This document shows, piece by piece, positions 50,330 through 59,795 of a DNA stretch of 64,000 nucleotides. Position numbers and translations under genes: made by a program. The first letter of the stretch is position 1; the number at the start of each line of letters is the position of its first letter. The DNA is from Marinobacterium rhizophilum DSM 18822 (GTDB lineage Bacteria > Pseudomonadota > Gammaproteobacteria > Pseudomonadales > Balneatricaceae). The DNA lies in contig NZ_KB899100.1 in assembly GCF_000378045.1 (NCBI RefSeq), forward strand, positions 44,699-108,698. Reading direction: 5' to 3'. Under the pieces are notes generated by a model, which did no database searches, had not been told where the DNA came from, and saw nothing but the letters and a program-made list of their open reading frames with translations.

Positions 50330-51523
50330 TCAGGCCAGTACCATGCGCCGCTGCTCGGCACGCAGCAACAGAAAACTTATCCACAGCGTGAGACCGAACA
50401 TCGCCAGGGAGCCTGCAACCACTCCGGACCAGCCGTAAGCATGCCAGAAAGGCGCCAGGTAAAAGCCACCACAGCTGGCGCCCAGGTAGTAGAACAGCAG
50501 ATACAGCGACGATGCGCTGGCCCGCGCCTGTTCGGCATGGCGGCTCACCCAGCTACTGGCCGTCGAATGGGCGAAGAAAAAGCCAAAGCTGTTGATCAGA
50601 AAGCCCACCACGATGGCCAGCAACGACGGTATCAGGGTAACGAGCGAACCAAGCATCAGTAACAGGATGCCGATCATCAGGCACACCGGCTGAGAAAGGC
50701 GCTGCGCCACCCGGCCCGACAGTGCCGAGCCGACGGTGCCGCTGAGGTAGGTCAGGAACAGCATGCCAAGAAATTTCGCCGACAGCCCATAGGGCTCATC
50801 CGCCAGCATGAAGGTGGCATAACTGTACTGGTTGATGAAGATAAAGAAATTCAGCCCGCCCACAAGGTAAGCCCCCAGCAACAGCGGGTTGCGCAAGTGT
50901 CCCAGCAAATCCTGCAGCATAATGCGCGGTCGCAGCGCCCTCGGGCTGAAGCCGCTGGACGCCGGCAACAGCCAGACCACCAGCGCGAGCAGCACCAGGC
51001 TGACGCAAGCCATCGCAAGAAAAGCCTCGGGCCAGCCATAGCTGTCACCGACAAAGCCGCCAACCAGGCGCCCGCCGACGCCCCCCAGCGTATTGCCGCT
51101 GATGTAGAAACCCACCGCCAGCAGCAATGCCTTGCGGTCGAACTCGTCGCCCATATAGGCAATTGCGATTGCCGGCAGGCCGCCAAGAAACAGCCCCTGC
51201 AGGGCCCGCAGCGCCAGTAGCATGGCATAGCTATCGGCCTGGGACAGCGCCAGCGTCGTCACGACGACACCGCCCATGCTCAGCAGGATAATGCCGCGAC
51301 GTCCCAGCGCATCGGACAACGGACCATAAAACAGCAACGACAGCCCCAGGGTCAGGGTTGTCACGGTAAAGCTCCAGCCGGCCTGCAGTGGCGAAATACC
51401 AAAGGAGTCGGCAATCATCGGCAACAGCGGCTGGGTAACGTAGACATTGGCAAAGATCATCACCGATCCCAGACAAAGTGCCAGAGTCGCCCGCCAGAAC
51501 GCCTTGCTGCCCGCTTCAATCAT
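50330..51523 (-). CDS. MFS transporter (YnfM-like)
   Basis: A 12-helix major facilitator of about 397 residues. The first loop carries GPLSDALGRRGII, the MFS signature between helices 2 and 3, and LQGLFLGGLPAIAIAYMGDEF follows in the region of helices 4-5 (in two parts). It is divergent from a LysR gene, 98 bases away, a layout like ynfM/ynfL of E. coli, so it is probably controlled by it. GGGGGG is best placed for the ATG at 51523; ATG at 51529 is possible. Cargo unknown. Confidence 0.87.
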   Translation of the reverse strand: MIEAGSKAFWRATLALCLGSVMIFANVYVTQPLLPMIADSFGISPLQAGWSFTVTTLTLGLSLLFYGPLSDALGRRGIILLSMGGVVVTTLALSQADSYAMLLALRALQGLFLGGLPAIAIAYMGDEFDRKALLLAVGFYISGNTLGGVGGRLVGGFVGDSYGWPEAFLAMACVSLVLLALVVWLLPASSGFSPRALRPRIMLQDLLGHLRNPLLLGAYLVGGLNFFIFINQYSYATFMLADEPYGLSAKFLGMLFLTYLSGTVGSALSGRVAQRLSQPVCLMIGILLLMLGSLVTLIPSLLAIVVGFLINSFGFFFAHSTASSWVSRHAEQARASASSLYLLFYYLGASCGGFYLAPFWHAYGWSGVVAGSLAMFGLTLWISFLLLRAEQRRMVLA

Positions 51524-51592
51524 GCTCATGCCCCCCGTCAGTAACAGGCTGCAGCATAACGCTGCCATTGGCATCATAAAAATATATAGTTG

Positions 51593-51603
51593 TTATCAGA
51601 TAA
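51593..51603. promoter_or_regulatory. Candidate LysR-type operator
   Basis: TTATC-A-GATAA, an 11-bp palindrome in an AT-rich patch between the divergent MFS and LysR genes. LysR-type proteins often bind such interrupted palindromes in divergent promoters. Confidence 0.35.
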
Positions 51604-51621
51604 ATAAAGAGTGCTTATGCA

Positions 51622-52518
51622 ATGGACATCAAACCGCTGCGCTATTTCGTTGAAGTGGCCCGCCACGCCAGCTTTACCCGGGCAGCCGAAGTATTGCATG
51701 TTGCCCAGCCTGCCGTGAGCATGGCCATTCGCAAGCTGGAAGGCGAGCTGCAGCTGACCCTGTTTCATCGCCATGACCGCAAGGTCACATTAACCGATGA
51801 GGGCCAGCGACTGCTGGGACATGCTAAACGCATTCTGCAGACCGTGGATGACGCCCAGCTCGAAATGCAGGAGCTGCGCGGCCTGACCCGGGGCGAAGTG
51901 CGCGTGGGCATTCCCGGTATGCTGGGGTCCTATTATTTTCCGCCCATCCTGATGGCATTTCGACACCAGCATCCCAATATCAGGCTGTCGGTGGTTGAGG
52001 CGGGCACCGGCCGACTTCAGGACATGCTGCAGGAAGGCCTGCTGGATCTGGCGATCATCGTCGCGGATGACGTGCCGGAGACGCTGGAGGCCAGCCTGTT
52101 CCTGCGTCAGCAGATGATGGTGATCGTGCCGCAGGATCACGCTCTGGCGCAGCAGCCCCATATCAGCTACGAGGCCTTTTTCGACGAAGAGCTCGTGTTG
52201 TTCCAGCAAGGCTATTTCCATCGCAAGGCAGTTGACCTGATCGCCCGGCGCTGCCAGCGCACACCCAACATCGGCTTTGAAACCAACCTGTTGCCGCTGA
52301 TCAAATCAATCGTCAAGCAGGGCTTCGGTATCTCGACGCTGCTGGCCATGGTCCTGCGCGATGACCCTGAGCTGGTGGCGGTGCCGTTCGAGGAACCGGT
52401 CTGGCTCGACCTGTCGATAGCCTGGCGGCGCCAGGGCTACCAGTCACGCGCCAACCGGGAATTTGTGGACTTCGTACTGGCCCATTCAACGGCAGACCAT
52501 GCAAAGCCTCGAAGCTGA
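51622..52518 (+). CDS. LysR-family transcriptional regulator
   Basis: A 298-residue regulator. The N-terminal winged HTH (residues about 3-62) reads LRYFVEVARHASFTRAAEVL with VAQPAVSMAIRKLE, the LysR signature. The C-terminal part is a periplasmic-binding-protein-like effector domain, with EVRVGIPGMLGSYYFPPIL at its start. Divergent from the MFS gene, which is its likely target; the effector is unknown. Confidence 0.92.
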   Translation: MDIKPLRYFVEVARHASFTRAAEVLHVAQPAVSMAIRKLEGELQLTLFHRHDRKVTLTDEGQRLLGHAKRILQTVDDAQLEMQELRGLTRGEVRVGIPGMLGSYYFPPILMAFRHQHPNIRLSVVEAGTGRLQDMLQEGLLDLAIIVADDVPETLEASLFLRQQMMVIVPQDHALAQQPHISYEAFFDEELVLFQQGYFHRKAVDLIARRCQRTPNIGFETNLLPLIKSIVKQGFGISTLLAMVLRDDPELVAVPFEEPVWLDLSIAWRRQGYQSRANREFVDFVLAHSTADHAKPRS

Positions 52519-52618
52519 GTCTGCAGCCGCATATAGCCAAGTTGCGCGCCTGGCACTATGATGCTGGCTTTTCAACTTTTCCAATGCCCTTTTCGGCATC
52601 CAATACAGAGGATCCAGC

Positions 52619-52900
52619 ATGTTCCACGTTAATGAATACTTTGAAGGCAAGGTAACATCCATCGGTTTCGAAAACGCCGAAGGCCGTGCCACCGTTGGCG
52701 TAATGGCCATTGGCGAGTATGAATTCGGCACCAGCGAGAAAGAACGCATGGTCGTGATCAGCGGCGAACTGATCGTCAAACTGCCGGGCAGCGACGAATT
52801 TGCCAGCTACCCCGCCGGCACCGAGTTCAACATCGATGCCAAACAGAAATTCCAGCTGAAGGTCGAGCAGGACACCGCCTACCTCTGCTTCTATGGCTGA
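52619..52900 (+). CDS. ppnP: Pyrimidine/purine nucleoside phosphorylase PpnP
   Basis: A 93-residue single-cupin protein (formerly DUF1255/YaiE; E. coli 94 residues) that phosphorolyses several nucleosides. The sequence matches the family over its length: [46 protein letters not shown] and a final AYLCFYG. AGAGG lies about ten bases before the ATG. Confidence 0.93.
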   Translation: MFHVNEYFEGKVTSIGFENAEGRATVGVMAIGEYEFGTSEKERMVVISGELIVKLPGSDEFASYPAGTEFNIDAKQKFQLKVEQDTAYLCFYG

Positions 52901-53105
52901 TAACCACCACCGGCCAATCCTGGCCAGTGGATGCGACAGGCGGTGCTGCATGCAAGCAGCGCCTGCCTGAGTGCAGATTTGCTCATCTTAAGTTGAATAT
53001 ATTTCCAGCGTTTAGCGCTCACGCCTCAAACTCATTCATGTAACTTTGTGCTACGATAGCTGCCCTGAAATACCCGCCCGCTAACCATTTAACGAGTCGT
53101 ACAGT

Positions 53106-54338
53106 ATGAGCAAGAGCACTTCTCTGGAAAAAAGCAAGATCAAGATTTTGCTACTGGAAGGCGTCCACCAGTCGGCGGTCGATACCCTGAATGCACAAGG
53201 TTACACCAGCATAGAATACGTCACCGGGTCCCTGCCGGAAGATGACCTGATCGAAAAGATCAAGGACGTACACTTCATCGGTATTCGGTCGCGTACACAG
53301 CTGACCGAGAAGATCCTGGACGCAGCAGAGAAACTGATTGCCGTTGGCTGCTTCTGTATCGGCACCAATCAGGTTGACCTCAAGGCTGCCACCGAACGCG
53401 GCATCGTGGTCTTCAACGCGCCCTACTCCAACACCCGCTCCGTGGCTGAACTGGTATTGGCCGAAGCCATTATCCTGCTGCGCGGCGTGGCGGAGAAAAA
53501 CGCCAAGGCACACCGCGGCGTCTGGCAGAAAACAGCCACCAAGTCGTACGAGATCCGCGGCAAAAAGCTCGGCATCGTCGGCTACGGCAGCATCGGTTCG
53601 CAGCTTAGCATACTGGCCGAATCCCTCGGGATGATCGTGTATTTTTACGATGTCGTCACCAAGCTGCCGCTGGGCAATGCCACTCAGCTCGCCTCACTGA
53701 ACGAACTGCTGGCCACCTGTGATGTGATCTCGCTGCACGTCCCCGAAACCCGCTCAACCAAGGACATGATGGGTACGGCGCAGTTTGAGAAGATCAAGCA
53801 GGACGCGATCTTTATCAACGCCGCCCGCGGCACCGTGGTCGATATTGACGCCCTGTGCGGCGCGCTGGAAAGCGGCCGCGTGCTGGGCGCCGCCGTGGAT
53901 GTATTCCCGGTTGAACCGCGCAGCAACAACGACGAATTCATTTCGCCGCTGCGGGCATTCGACAATGTCATCCTGACGCCGCACGTCGGTGGCTCCACCA
54001 TGGAAGCACAGGAAAACATCGGCTACGAAGTGGCGGAAAAACTGGCGAAATACAGCGACAACGGCTCGACCATCACCTCCGTCAACTTCCCGGAAGTGGC
54101 CCTGCCTGCGCACGCCAATGTACACCGCCTGCTGCACGTACACCGCAACATCCCAGGCATCCTCAGCAAGATCAACACCGTGTTCTCCGAGAACAACGTC
54201 AACATCTCGGGTCAGTACCTGCAGACCAACGACAAGGTGGGTTATGTCGTGGTGGATGTGGACGCCGACTACTCGGAAATGGCGCTCGAGAAGATTCTCG
54301 AAATCGAAGGCACCATCCGCGCACGTCGTCTGTTCTGA
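53106..54338 (+). CDS. serA: D-3-phosphoglycerate dehydrogenase
   Basis: SerA oxidises 3-phosphoglycerate in the first step of serine synthesis. The protein is 410 residues, the same as E. coli SerA. The NAD-binding motif is GIVGYGSIGSQLSILAE; catalytic Arg and Glu are in NAARGTVVD and VFPVEP, and His in LTPHVGGST. A C-terminal ACT domain (about 340-410, NIPGILSKINTVFSENNVNI) gives serine feedback control. It links with glyA in the window for serine and one-carbon supply, though they are far apart. The 205-base gap before it shows only a weak TACGAT -10. Confidence 0.96.
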   Translation: MSKSTSLEKSKIKILLLEGVHQSAVDTLNAQGYTSIEYVTGSLPEDDLIEKIKDVHFIGIRSRTQLTEKILDAAEKLIAVGCFCIGTNQVDLKAATERGIVVFNAPYSNTRSVAELVLAEAIILLRGVAEKNAKAHRGVWQKTATKSYEIRGKKLGIVGYGSIGSQLSILAESLGMIVYFYDVVTKLPLGNATQLASLNELLATCDVISLHVPETRSTKDMMGTAQFEKIKQDAIFINAARGTVVDIDALCGALESGRVLGAAVDVFPVEPRSNNDEFISPLRAFDNVILTPHVGGSTMEAQENIGYEVAEKLAKYSDNGSTITSVNFPEVALPAHANVHRLLHVHRNIPGILSKINTVFSENNVNISGQYLQTNDKVGYVVVDVDADYSEMALEKILEIEGTIRARRLF

Positions 54339-54381
54339 TACTGCGTTAAACACTGCGGACCCGAACAGGTGGCAGTGAACC

Positions 54382-54414
54382 CGACCGCTGATCGTCAGAT
54401 CAGCGGTCGATTTT
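54382..54414 (+). terminator. serA terminator
   Basis: Twelve-bp stem CGACCGCTGATC/GATCAGCGGTCG with a four-base loop, then ATTTTA. It reaches the stop codon of the converging hydrolase gene. Confidence 0.85.
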
Positions 54415-55393
54415 AGGCCTTTCTGCTTTTTCCTTCAGCGCTCGCCCGAATTCCTTCCAGATAGGCTCCGATGTGGGCAAACAGCTGATGACGCAGCGCC
54501 GGCGTTTCATTCACCAGATGATGCCGCGCACCCGGAATCAGCACGGGCTGCAATGACGGATAGAGACGCTGCATCACCGGCAGATTATGGCGCCAGTCCA
54601 CAGTCCCGTCCTCCTCCCCCTGCAATAACAGCGGCATGCCCGCCAAAGGCCCGCTGGCCTCGATCTGCGCCACCCATTCCAGCATTGCCCTGACCCAGCT
54701 GACCGCCACACGGGAGTGCTGCAGCGGATCGTACTCGCGCACAAAGCGTACAAAGTCTGCGTCACCGGAATTGTCCGAATAAATGCGTTTGACCTGCTTG
54801 AGAAAACGCCCGAACCAGCGATACTTGCGCACAATCACATGCATCATGACCGGCCGAATCAGCGGTGCAAGATAGACCCGCCCCGCCACCCTGTCGGCAA
54901 CAGGATCGCCGCCGCGCTGCTGCTCCATCACTATGGCCGCTCCGGTGCTTTGGCCCATCAGCACCCAGGGGTGGGGCAAACTGTCACCGTGACGCTGCAA
55001 CAGCCGCGACAACTGCCGTGCATAGGTTGAGAAATGATCGATGCCCAGCGCCGGCCCGGCGGAGAGGCCATGGCCCGGCAAGTCATAGATCAGCACGTTC
55101 CAGCGTCTTTTCAGAAGATAGTCGATCAGGTGGCCATAAAGGCCGGCATGATCGGTATAGCCGTGCACCAGCACTGCCGTCCCACATATCGGTCCCCGGG
55201 GACGAAATTGCTGCACCACCAAGTCCAGCTCATCGACGCGTTCCCGTCCAATACTGTATTCACAGCGAGACATCAAGGCGATCAGGCCATAATGCTCCAG
55301 ATACGCCTGCAGCCGCGTGGTACAAAGCGTGATATCGTTGGGCTCGAATATATTAAGCCCGTCGCGGATTTGTCGAGAATCAATGACCTTCAT
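54413..55393 (-). CDS. Alpha/beta hydrolase, monoglyceride lipase/lysophospholipase-like
   Basis: A 326-residue alpha/beta-hydrolase. The oxyanion-hole motif is VLVHGYTDHAGLYGHL, the nucleophile elbow is GQSTG, and the late His is in GARHHLVNE; an Asp is expected in EEDGTVDW. These match the lysophospholipase/monoacylglycerol lipase group. GGGAG supports the ATG at 55393. No signal peptide is seen, so it is probably cytosolic or peripheral. Divergent from the mechanosensitive channel gene. Confidence 0.87.
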   Translation of the reverse strand: MKVIDSRQIRDGLNIFEPNDITLCTTRLQAYLEHYGLIALMSRCEYSIGRERVDELDLVVQQFRPRGPICGTAVLVHGYTDHAGLYGHLIDYLLKRRWNVLIYDLPGHGLSAGPALGIDHFSTYARQLSRLLQRHGDSLPHPWVLMGQSTGAAIVMEQQRGGDPVADRVAGRVYLAPLIRPVMMHVIVRKYRWFGRFLKQVKRIYSDNSGDADFVRFVREYDPLQHSRVAVSWVRAMLEWVAQIEASGPLAGMPLLLQGEEDGTVDWRHNLPVMQRLYPSLQPVLIPGARHHLVNETPALRHQLFAHIGAYLEGIRASAEGKSRKA

Positions 55394-55434
55394 GGCATCT
55401 CCCGGCCAGGGTACAACCACACTGTAGCGAGAAT

Positions 55435-58400
55435 ATGGCTCTGAGTCCTGCCCACCCCATGTTGAAGTCTATCGTGGAATTCGATGTTTTTGCGCGTGCG
55501 CCCGCCTGCATTAAAACCGCAGTCAGCGCCATACTGGGCCTTTTCATATTACTCGGTACCAGCGCATGGGCCGGGCCCGATGACGAAATCGCACAGATTA
55601 CCGAACGCCTCACACAATACGAAGGCAAAACACTCAGCGCAGAGGAACAGAACGAACGGGACCGCTATCAGCAGGCCCTCGATACGCTGCAGGATCTGAA
55701 ACAGTTCGAAAGCAGCGCTGCGCAGCTGCGCCAGGAACTTGAAACCCTGCCCGCCGATATCAGCCGCCTGAAACAGGCGCCCGCCGAAGCACCCGCAGCG
55801 GATCCCGTAGCGCTGGAAGCCCAGTCGCTGGAGCAGCTGCAGCAGCGCCAGACACTGCTCAAGGCCAGCATGCTTGAGCAGCAGCAGGCACGTGACCAGT
55901 TGCAGCAGGAGATCGCCCTTAATGACAACAAGCGTCTAAACCTGCGTGACCAGCTCACCCAGCTCAAACAGGCCAGTGACCCCTCACCCGACTCACAAAG
56001 TGGCAGTGAAGCCAACCAACTGCTGCAAAGTGCGCGTTTGCGTACGCGCAGTGCCCACATCCAGAGCCTGGAACTGGAACTGCTGGCCCTGCCCGGGCGC
56101 GCCGAACTCAATGATCTCAGACTACAAAAGCTGAACCGCGACCTCAGCCGCAGCACTCAGCAACTGCAGCAACTGGAAGAACTGATCCAGTGGCGCCTGC
56201 GCAGCCAGACCGAAAAAACCCTCAGCGAGTTGCAACCGAGCGACCTGAGCGAGCTGGATCCGGTTCTGCAGGCCGCCGGCGAGCAGAACCGTAACCTGAG
56301 TCTGCAGCTGCGTGACACCCTGGCCAGTATCGAACAGACAAGTACCCTGCGCCGGCAGCAGAACGCCCATCTGGCCCAGGTCGATGATGCCTTGCGCACC
56401 ATCTCCCAACAACTGGAACTGGAAATTCAGTATGTTGGCACCGAACTGCACCGGCTGCAGGCTGGCCTGACCCGGCCGCTCAATACCGCAGAAACGCGCG
56501 CCCGCATCAACCAGCTGCGCCTGCAGAACATCCGTCTCAATCGGGACCAGCTTGGCACCGAGCAGGAACTGGGCGGCTATGAAACCTCCGCCGGCCTGCA
56601 ATTGCCGCAAGCAGCCCGCAGCCAGTACCGGCAACTGCTCAACGATCGCCTGAGCCTGTACAGCAAGCTGCGCGACGCCCGCCTCAGCCTGGTGGCAGAG
56701 CTGTCTTCACTGTTGTCGGTACAGGAAAGCATCAACGAGCGTATCAGCCAGGCACGCACCCTGATCAGCGAGCAGCTACTCTGGTTGCCCAGCGTCACAC
56801 CTGTGCAGCTCAACTGGTTTGGCGAACTCATGCAGAGCCGGCAAGTGCTGCTGGAACGCTGGCACCGCAACGCGAACACACCGCTGCTGGTCTACTCCTC
56901 CAGGCTAGCCCTCCCCCTGCTCGGGTTAGTCATGCTGTGCGGCCTGGCCCTGCTATTGATTCGTTACCAGCGCGCCCGGCTGCAACCCTGGCAGCAGGAA
57001 ATCGGCAATGTACTGCGGGATCGCTTCGCTCACACAGTTTTACCTCTGGTTATTGCGCCGGTCATCGCCTTGCCATTGCCCGTTTTCATGCTGATCGTCG
57101 CGCGCTATGTGCTGAATCCCGCGCACCCGGACGTCGATGCTCTGACCCTCATGCTGCAAATCGCCGCCCTGGCAATCTGGGTGATCCAGTTCCTGCGCCT
57201 CTGGCTGCAAGTGCCCAATGGCCTGTTTGTCGGCCATTTCAATGTTGCGCCGAAACTTGCCCAGGTTCTGAGCCAGCGTCTGCTGCTGCTCGGCCTGAGC
57301 TGTGGCCCATTGTTGCTTGGTCTCATATACGTCTACGAAACGACATTCTATTCAGACGTGATGAAATCGGGCCTTGAACGGCTGCTGATGTTGTTGCTCA
57401 CCGGCATTGTCACCCTGCTCTGGGGCAGTCTGCTGACGGTCGCGCCGCAACTGAACCGCCTGACACAAAGCGGGCACTGGTGGCTCAAGGCCGAGGTCTG
57501 GCTCAGCACGCTGGTGGGCTTCAACTTCGTTCTGCTGGTAATGATGCTGGTGGGTTATGTCTTTACCAGCCAGGTATTCATGGTACTGCTGCTGTCGGTC
57601 CTGCTTGTCTGCCTGTCGGTCTTCGTCGCCTACCAGCTGGGCCTGCGCTGGCTGCTGATCGCCGAACGCCGGCTGGCTTTTGATCGTGCCAAGAAACGCC
57701 AGGCAGAAATCGCGGCGGCGCGGGAAAAGAACGAGGACGAGCCGTCGCTGAGCACCAATTACCTCGACATGCAGGACATTACCGAGCAGTCCCGCAAACT
57801 GCTGGTCACCACCAGCGTGATTCTGCTGCTGGGCCTGCTGTCGCTGGTGCTGCGTGACTTCCTGCCAGCGCTGGACGTATTTGACAAGCTGGTGCTCTGG
57901 TCCAATATCAGCAGTACCAGCGATGGTGACATCCTCTCCAGCGTAACCCTCAAGAATCTGCTGTTTGCCGCCCTGATTCTGGGCCTGAGCATCTTCGCGG
58001 CCGCCAACCTGCCAGGCTTGCTGGAGCTGCTGGTACTGCGCCACATGACCCTGGCACCGGGCACCGGTTACGCCATAACCACGCTGATAAAGTACAGCCT
58101 GGTGGTGGTGGGAATCGTTGCCTGTGTCGGCGAGCTGGGACTGCAATGGGCCAAACTGCAATGGCTGGTCGCGGCACTGAGCGTCGGTTTGGGCTTTGGC
58201 CTGCAGGAGATCGTGGCCAACTTCGTATCCGGTCTCATCATCCTGTTCGAGAAGCCCATGCGTATCGGCGATACCGTCACGATCGGCGGCGTCAGCGGTA
58301 CCGTGACGCGCATCCATATTCGCGGCACCACCATCGTCGACTGGGACCGCAAGGAGGTCATCATCCCGAACAAGACCTTTATCACCGATCAGCTGATCAA

Positions 58401-58761
58401 CTGGTCACTCACCGACCCGACCACCCGGGTGGTCATTCTGGTTGGCGTGGCCTACGGCTCCGATACCGAACGCGCTCGCGCCCTGATGATCGAAGCGGCA
58501 CGGGAAACCGACCGCGTACTGGAAGACCCGGCGCCCGAAGCGTTCTTCATCGGTTTTGGCGCCAGCACCCTGGATCTGGAGCTGCGCCTGTTTGTCAGTG
58601 CCATGTCCGACCGCATGCTGGTTACCCACAACGTCAATACGGCGATTGATCGCAAGTTCCGGGAAGCGGGGCTGGAAATCGCCTTCCCGCAGCTGGATGT
58701 GCACCTCCACTCGAGCGAACCGCCCAGCGAACCCGTAACCGGAGACCCCCGTCATGCCTGA
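55435..58761 (+). CDS. Large MscS-family mechanosensitive channel (MscK/KefA-like)
   Basis: A 1108-residue channel. An N-terminal signal segment (cleavage likely after GTSAWA, about residue 46) is followed by a long periplasmic domain of Gln/Leu-rich coiled coils (about 50-460). Many membrane helices run from about 480 to 900. The MscS core at the end has the pore helix VGLGFGLQEIVANFVSGLII and the beta domain with FEKPMRIGDTVTIGG and VIIPNKTFI. It gates in response to membrane tension during osmotic downshock. Start: ATG at 55435; another ATG eight codons later is possible. Confidence 0.9.
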   Translation: MALSPAHPMLKSIVEFDVFARAPACIKTAVSAILGLFILLGTSAWAGPDDEIAQITERLTQYEGKTLSAEEQNERDRYQQALDTLQDLKQFESSAAQLRQELETLPADISRLKQAPAEAPAADPVALEAQSLEQLQQRQTLLKASMLEQQQARDQLQQEIALNDNKRLNLRDQLTQLKQASDPSPDSQSGSEANQLLQSARLRTRSAHIQSLELELLALPGRAELNDLRLQKLNRDLSRSTQQLQQLEELIQWRLRSQTEKTLSELQPSDLSELDPVLQAAGEQNRNLSLQLRDTLASIEQTSTLRRQQNAHLAQVDDALRTISQQLELEIQYVGTELHRLQAGLTRPLNTAETRARINQLRLQNIRLNRDQLGTEQELGGYETSAGLQLPQAARSQYRQLLNDRLSLYSKLRDARLSLVAELSSLLSVQESINERISQARTLISEQLLWLPSVTPVQLNWFGELMQSRQVLLERWHRNANTPLLVYSSRLALPLLGLVMLCGLALLLIRYQRARLQPWQQEIGNVLRDRFAHTVLPLVIAPVIALPLPVFMLIVARYVLNPAHPDVDALTLMLQIAALAIWVIQFLRLWLQVPNGLFVGHFNVAPKLAQVLSQRLLLLGLSCGPLLLGLIYVYETTFYSDVMKSGLERLLMLLLTGIVTLLWGSLLTVAPQLNRLTQSGHWWLKAEVWLSTLVGFNFVLLVMMLVGYVFTSQVFMVLLLSVLLVCLSVFVAYQLGLRWLLIAERRLAFDRAKKRQAEIAAAREKNEDEPSLSTNYLDMQDITEQSRKLLVTTSVILLLGLLSLVLRDFLPALDVFDKLVLWSNISSTSDGDILSSVTLKNLLFAALILGLSIFAAANLPGLLELLVLRHMTLAPGTGYAITTLIKYSLVVVGIVACVGELGLQWAKLQWLVAALSVGLGFGLQEIVANFVSGLIILFEKPMRIGDTVTIGGVSGTVTRIHIRGTTIVDWDRKEVIIPNKTFITDQLINWSLTDPTTRVVILVGVAYGSDTERARALMIEAARETDRVLEDPAPEAFFIGFGASTLDLELRLFVSAMSDRMLVTHNVNTAIDRKFREAGLEIAFPQLDVHLHSSEPPSEPVTGDPRHA

Positions 58762-59158
58762 AGCCGGAAAACTGTTGCACAGCTGCAGCCTGCCCCTGCG
58801 CTGGGGCGACATGGATGCCTATGGCCACATCAATAACGTGCTCTATATCCGTTTCCTGGAAGAAGCACGCGTCCAGCTGCTGATCAAGCTCGGTGCGGGC
58901 CTGGAAGGCGCAGCCCAGGCCCCCGTGATCATCAACGTCGGTTACACCTTTCTGCGTCCGCTGGTCTATCCGGACAGCATTCGTATCGACTGTTTCGTAG
59001 CGGAACCCGGGCGCTCAAGTTTCATGATTTACTACCATGTCTATGCCGAATCCAACCCTGACGTGCGGGTTGGCGAGGGCTACTCCAAGGTTGTGTGGAT
59101 GGATCACGCCAGTGGCCGCTCCGTGGCGCTGCCGGATTCGATCCGGGCGCAGTTATAG
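58754..59158 (+). CDS. Acyl-CoA thioesterase, 4HBT (YbgC-like) family
   Basis: A 134-residue hotdog-fold protein. LRWGDMDAYGHINNVLYIRF contains the catalytic Asp and the His/Asn pattern of 4-hydroxybenzoyl-CoA thioesterase relatives. It overlaps the end of the channel gene by eight bases, so the two are co-translated. Substrate not predictable. Confidence 0.88.
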   Translation: MPEAGKLLHSCSLPLRWGDMDAYGHINNVLYIRFLEEARVQLLIKLGAGLEGAAQAPVIINVGYTFLRPLVYPDSIRIDCFVAEPGRSSFMIYYHVYAESNPDVRVGEGYSKVVWMDHASGRSVALPDSIRAQL

Positions 59159-59213
59159 CCACCACTGCCCTTGAGCCCAACAACCTGAACAGACAGCAAA
59201 CAAGGGAATGCAC

Positions 59214-59600
59214 ATGACACAGGATTTACACTCAGACACCTCCCGAGATCATCAGCCCCCTTTCACCCGCGGGCAGCAGGATAGCGGTAACGCCAAGGTT
59301 ATTTATATTCTGTATCTGGTCAGTCTGGTGGTGGGCATTACTGCCCTGGTGGGATTGGTCATGGCCTATGTATACAGGTCCGAAGGGGATGACTGGCTGA
59401 AGGCCCACTACCGATGGCAAATCAGGACTTTCTGGATTGGCCTCCTGTATACATTTTCAGGCATTTTTTTGTCTGGAATTGGAATCGGATTTCTGATTTT
59501 GCTGTTCGCAGTCGTCTGGTTCATTGTACGTTGCGTCAAGGGCCTGCAACGCCTTGAACGCCATGAACCACCGGCCAACCTGAACAGCTGGCTGTTCTGA
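59214..59600 (+). CDS. DUF4870-family membrane protein
   Basis: A 128-residue protein with three predicted helices: VIYILYLVSLVVGITALVGL (split VIYILYLVSL, VVGITALVGL), FWIGLLYTFSGIFLSGIGIG and FLILLFAVVWFIVRCV, and the DUF4870-like HYRWQIRTFW between the first two. Cytosolic N-tail of about 30 hydrophilic residues. AAGGGA is best spaced for the ATG at 59214; ATG at 59208 is almost on top of it. Function unknown. Confidence 0.85.
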   Translation: MTQDLHSDTSRDHQPPFTRGQQDSGNAKVIYILYLVSLVVGITALVGLVMAYVYRSEGDDWLKAHYRWQIRTFWIGLLYTFSGIFLSGIGIGFLILLFAVVWFIVRCVKGLQRLERHEPPANLNSWLF

Positions 59601-59634
59601 TTCGTCGCCCTTCTGACAGCACGAACAACGAAGT

Positions 59635-59648
59635 TACAAGAATTTGTA
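59635..59648. promoter_or_regulatory. Inverted repeat TACAA-GAAT-TTGTA upstream of glcB
   Basis: A 5-4-5 palindrome about 150 bases before glcB. It could be an operator or chance; no known site is matched. Further down, two small CCCG/CGGG hairpins (59736-59747 and 59756-59765) lie in the leader just before the ribosome-binding site. Confidence 0.3.
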
Positions 59649-59795
59649 CTACTTTAGGGGCGCAGGGGGCGACAGTTCGCCAATAATCGGGTAGATTACG
59701 GCGTCGCACAAAAGACCAAAACTAAACAATTGCTGCCCGGTTTCGGGTGCCTCGCCCCGTTCGGGACTGAAAAGATAAGCAAGAGGCAGTACATA

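Noticed and set aside
57352..58317. A 321-codon Gln/His-rich minus-strand frame
   Set aside because: Antisense to the mechanosensitive channel gene; composition is that of a shadow frame.
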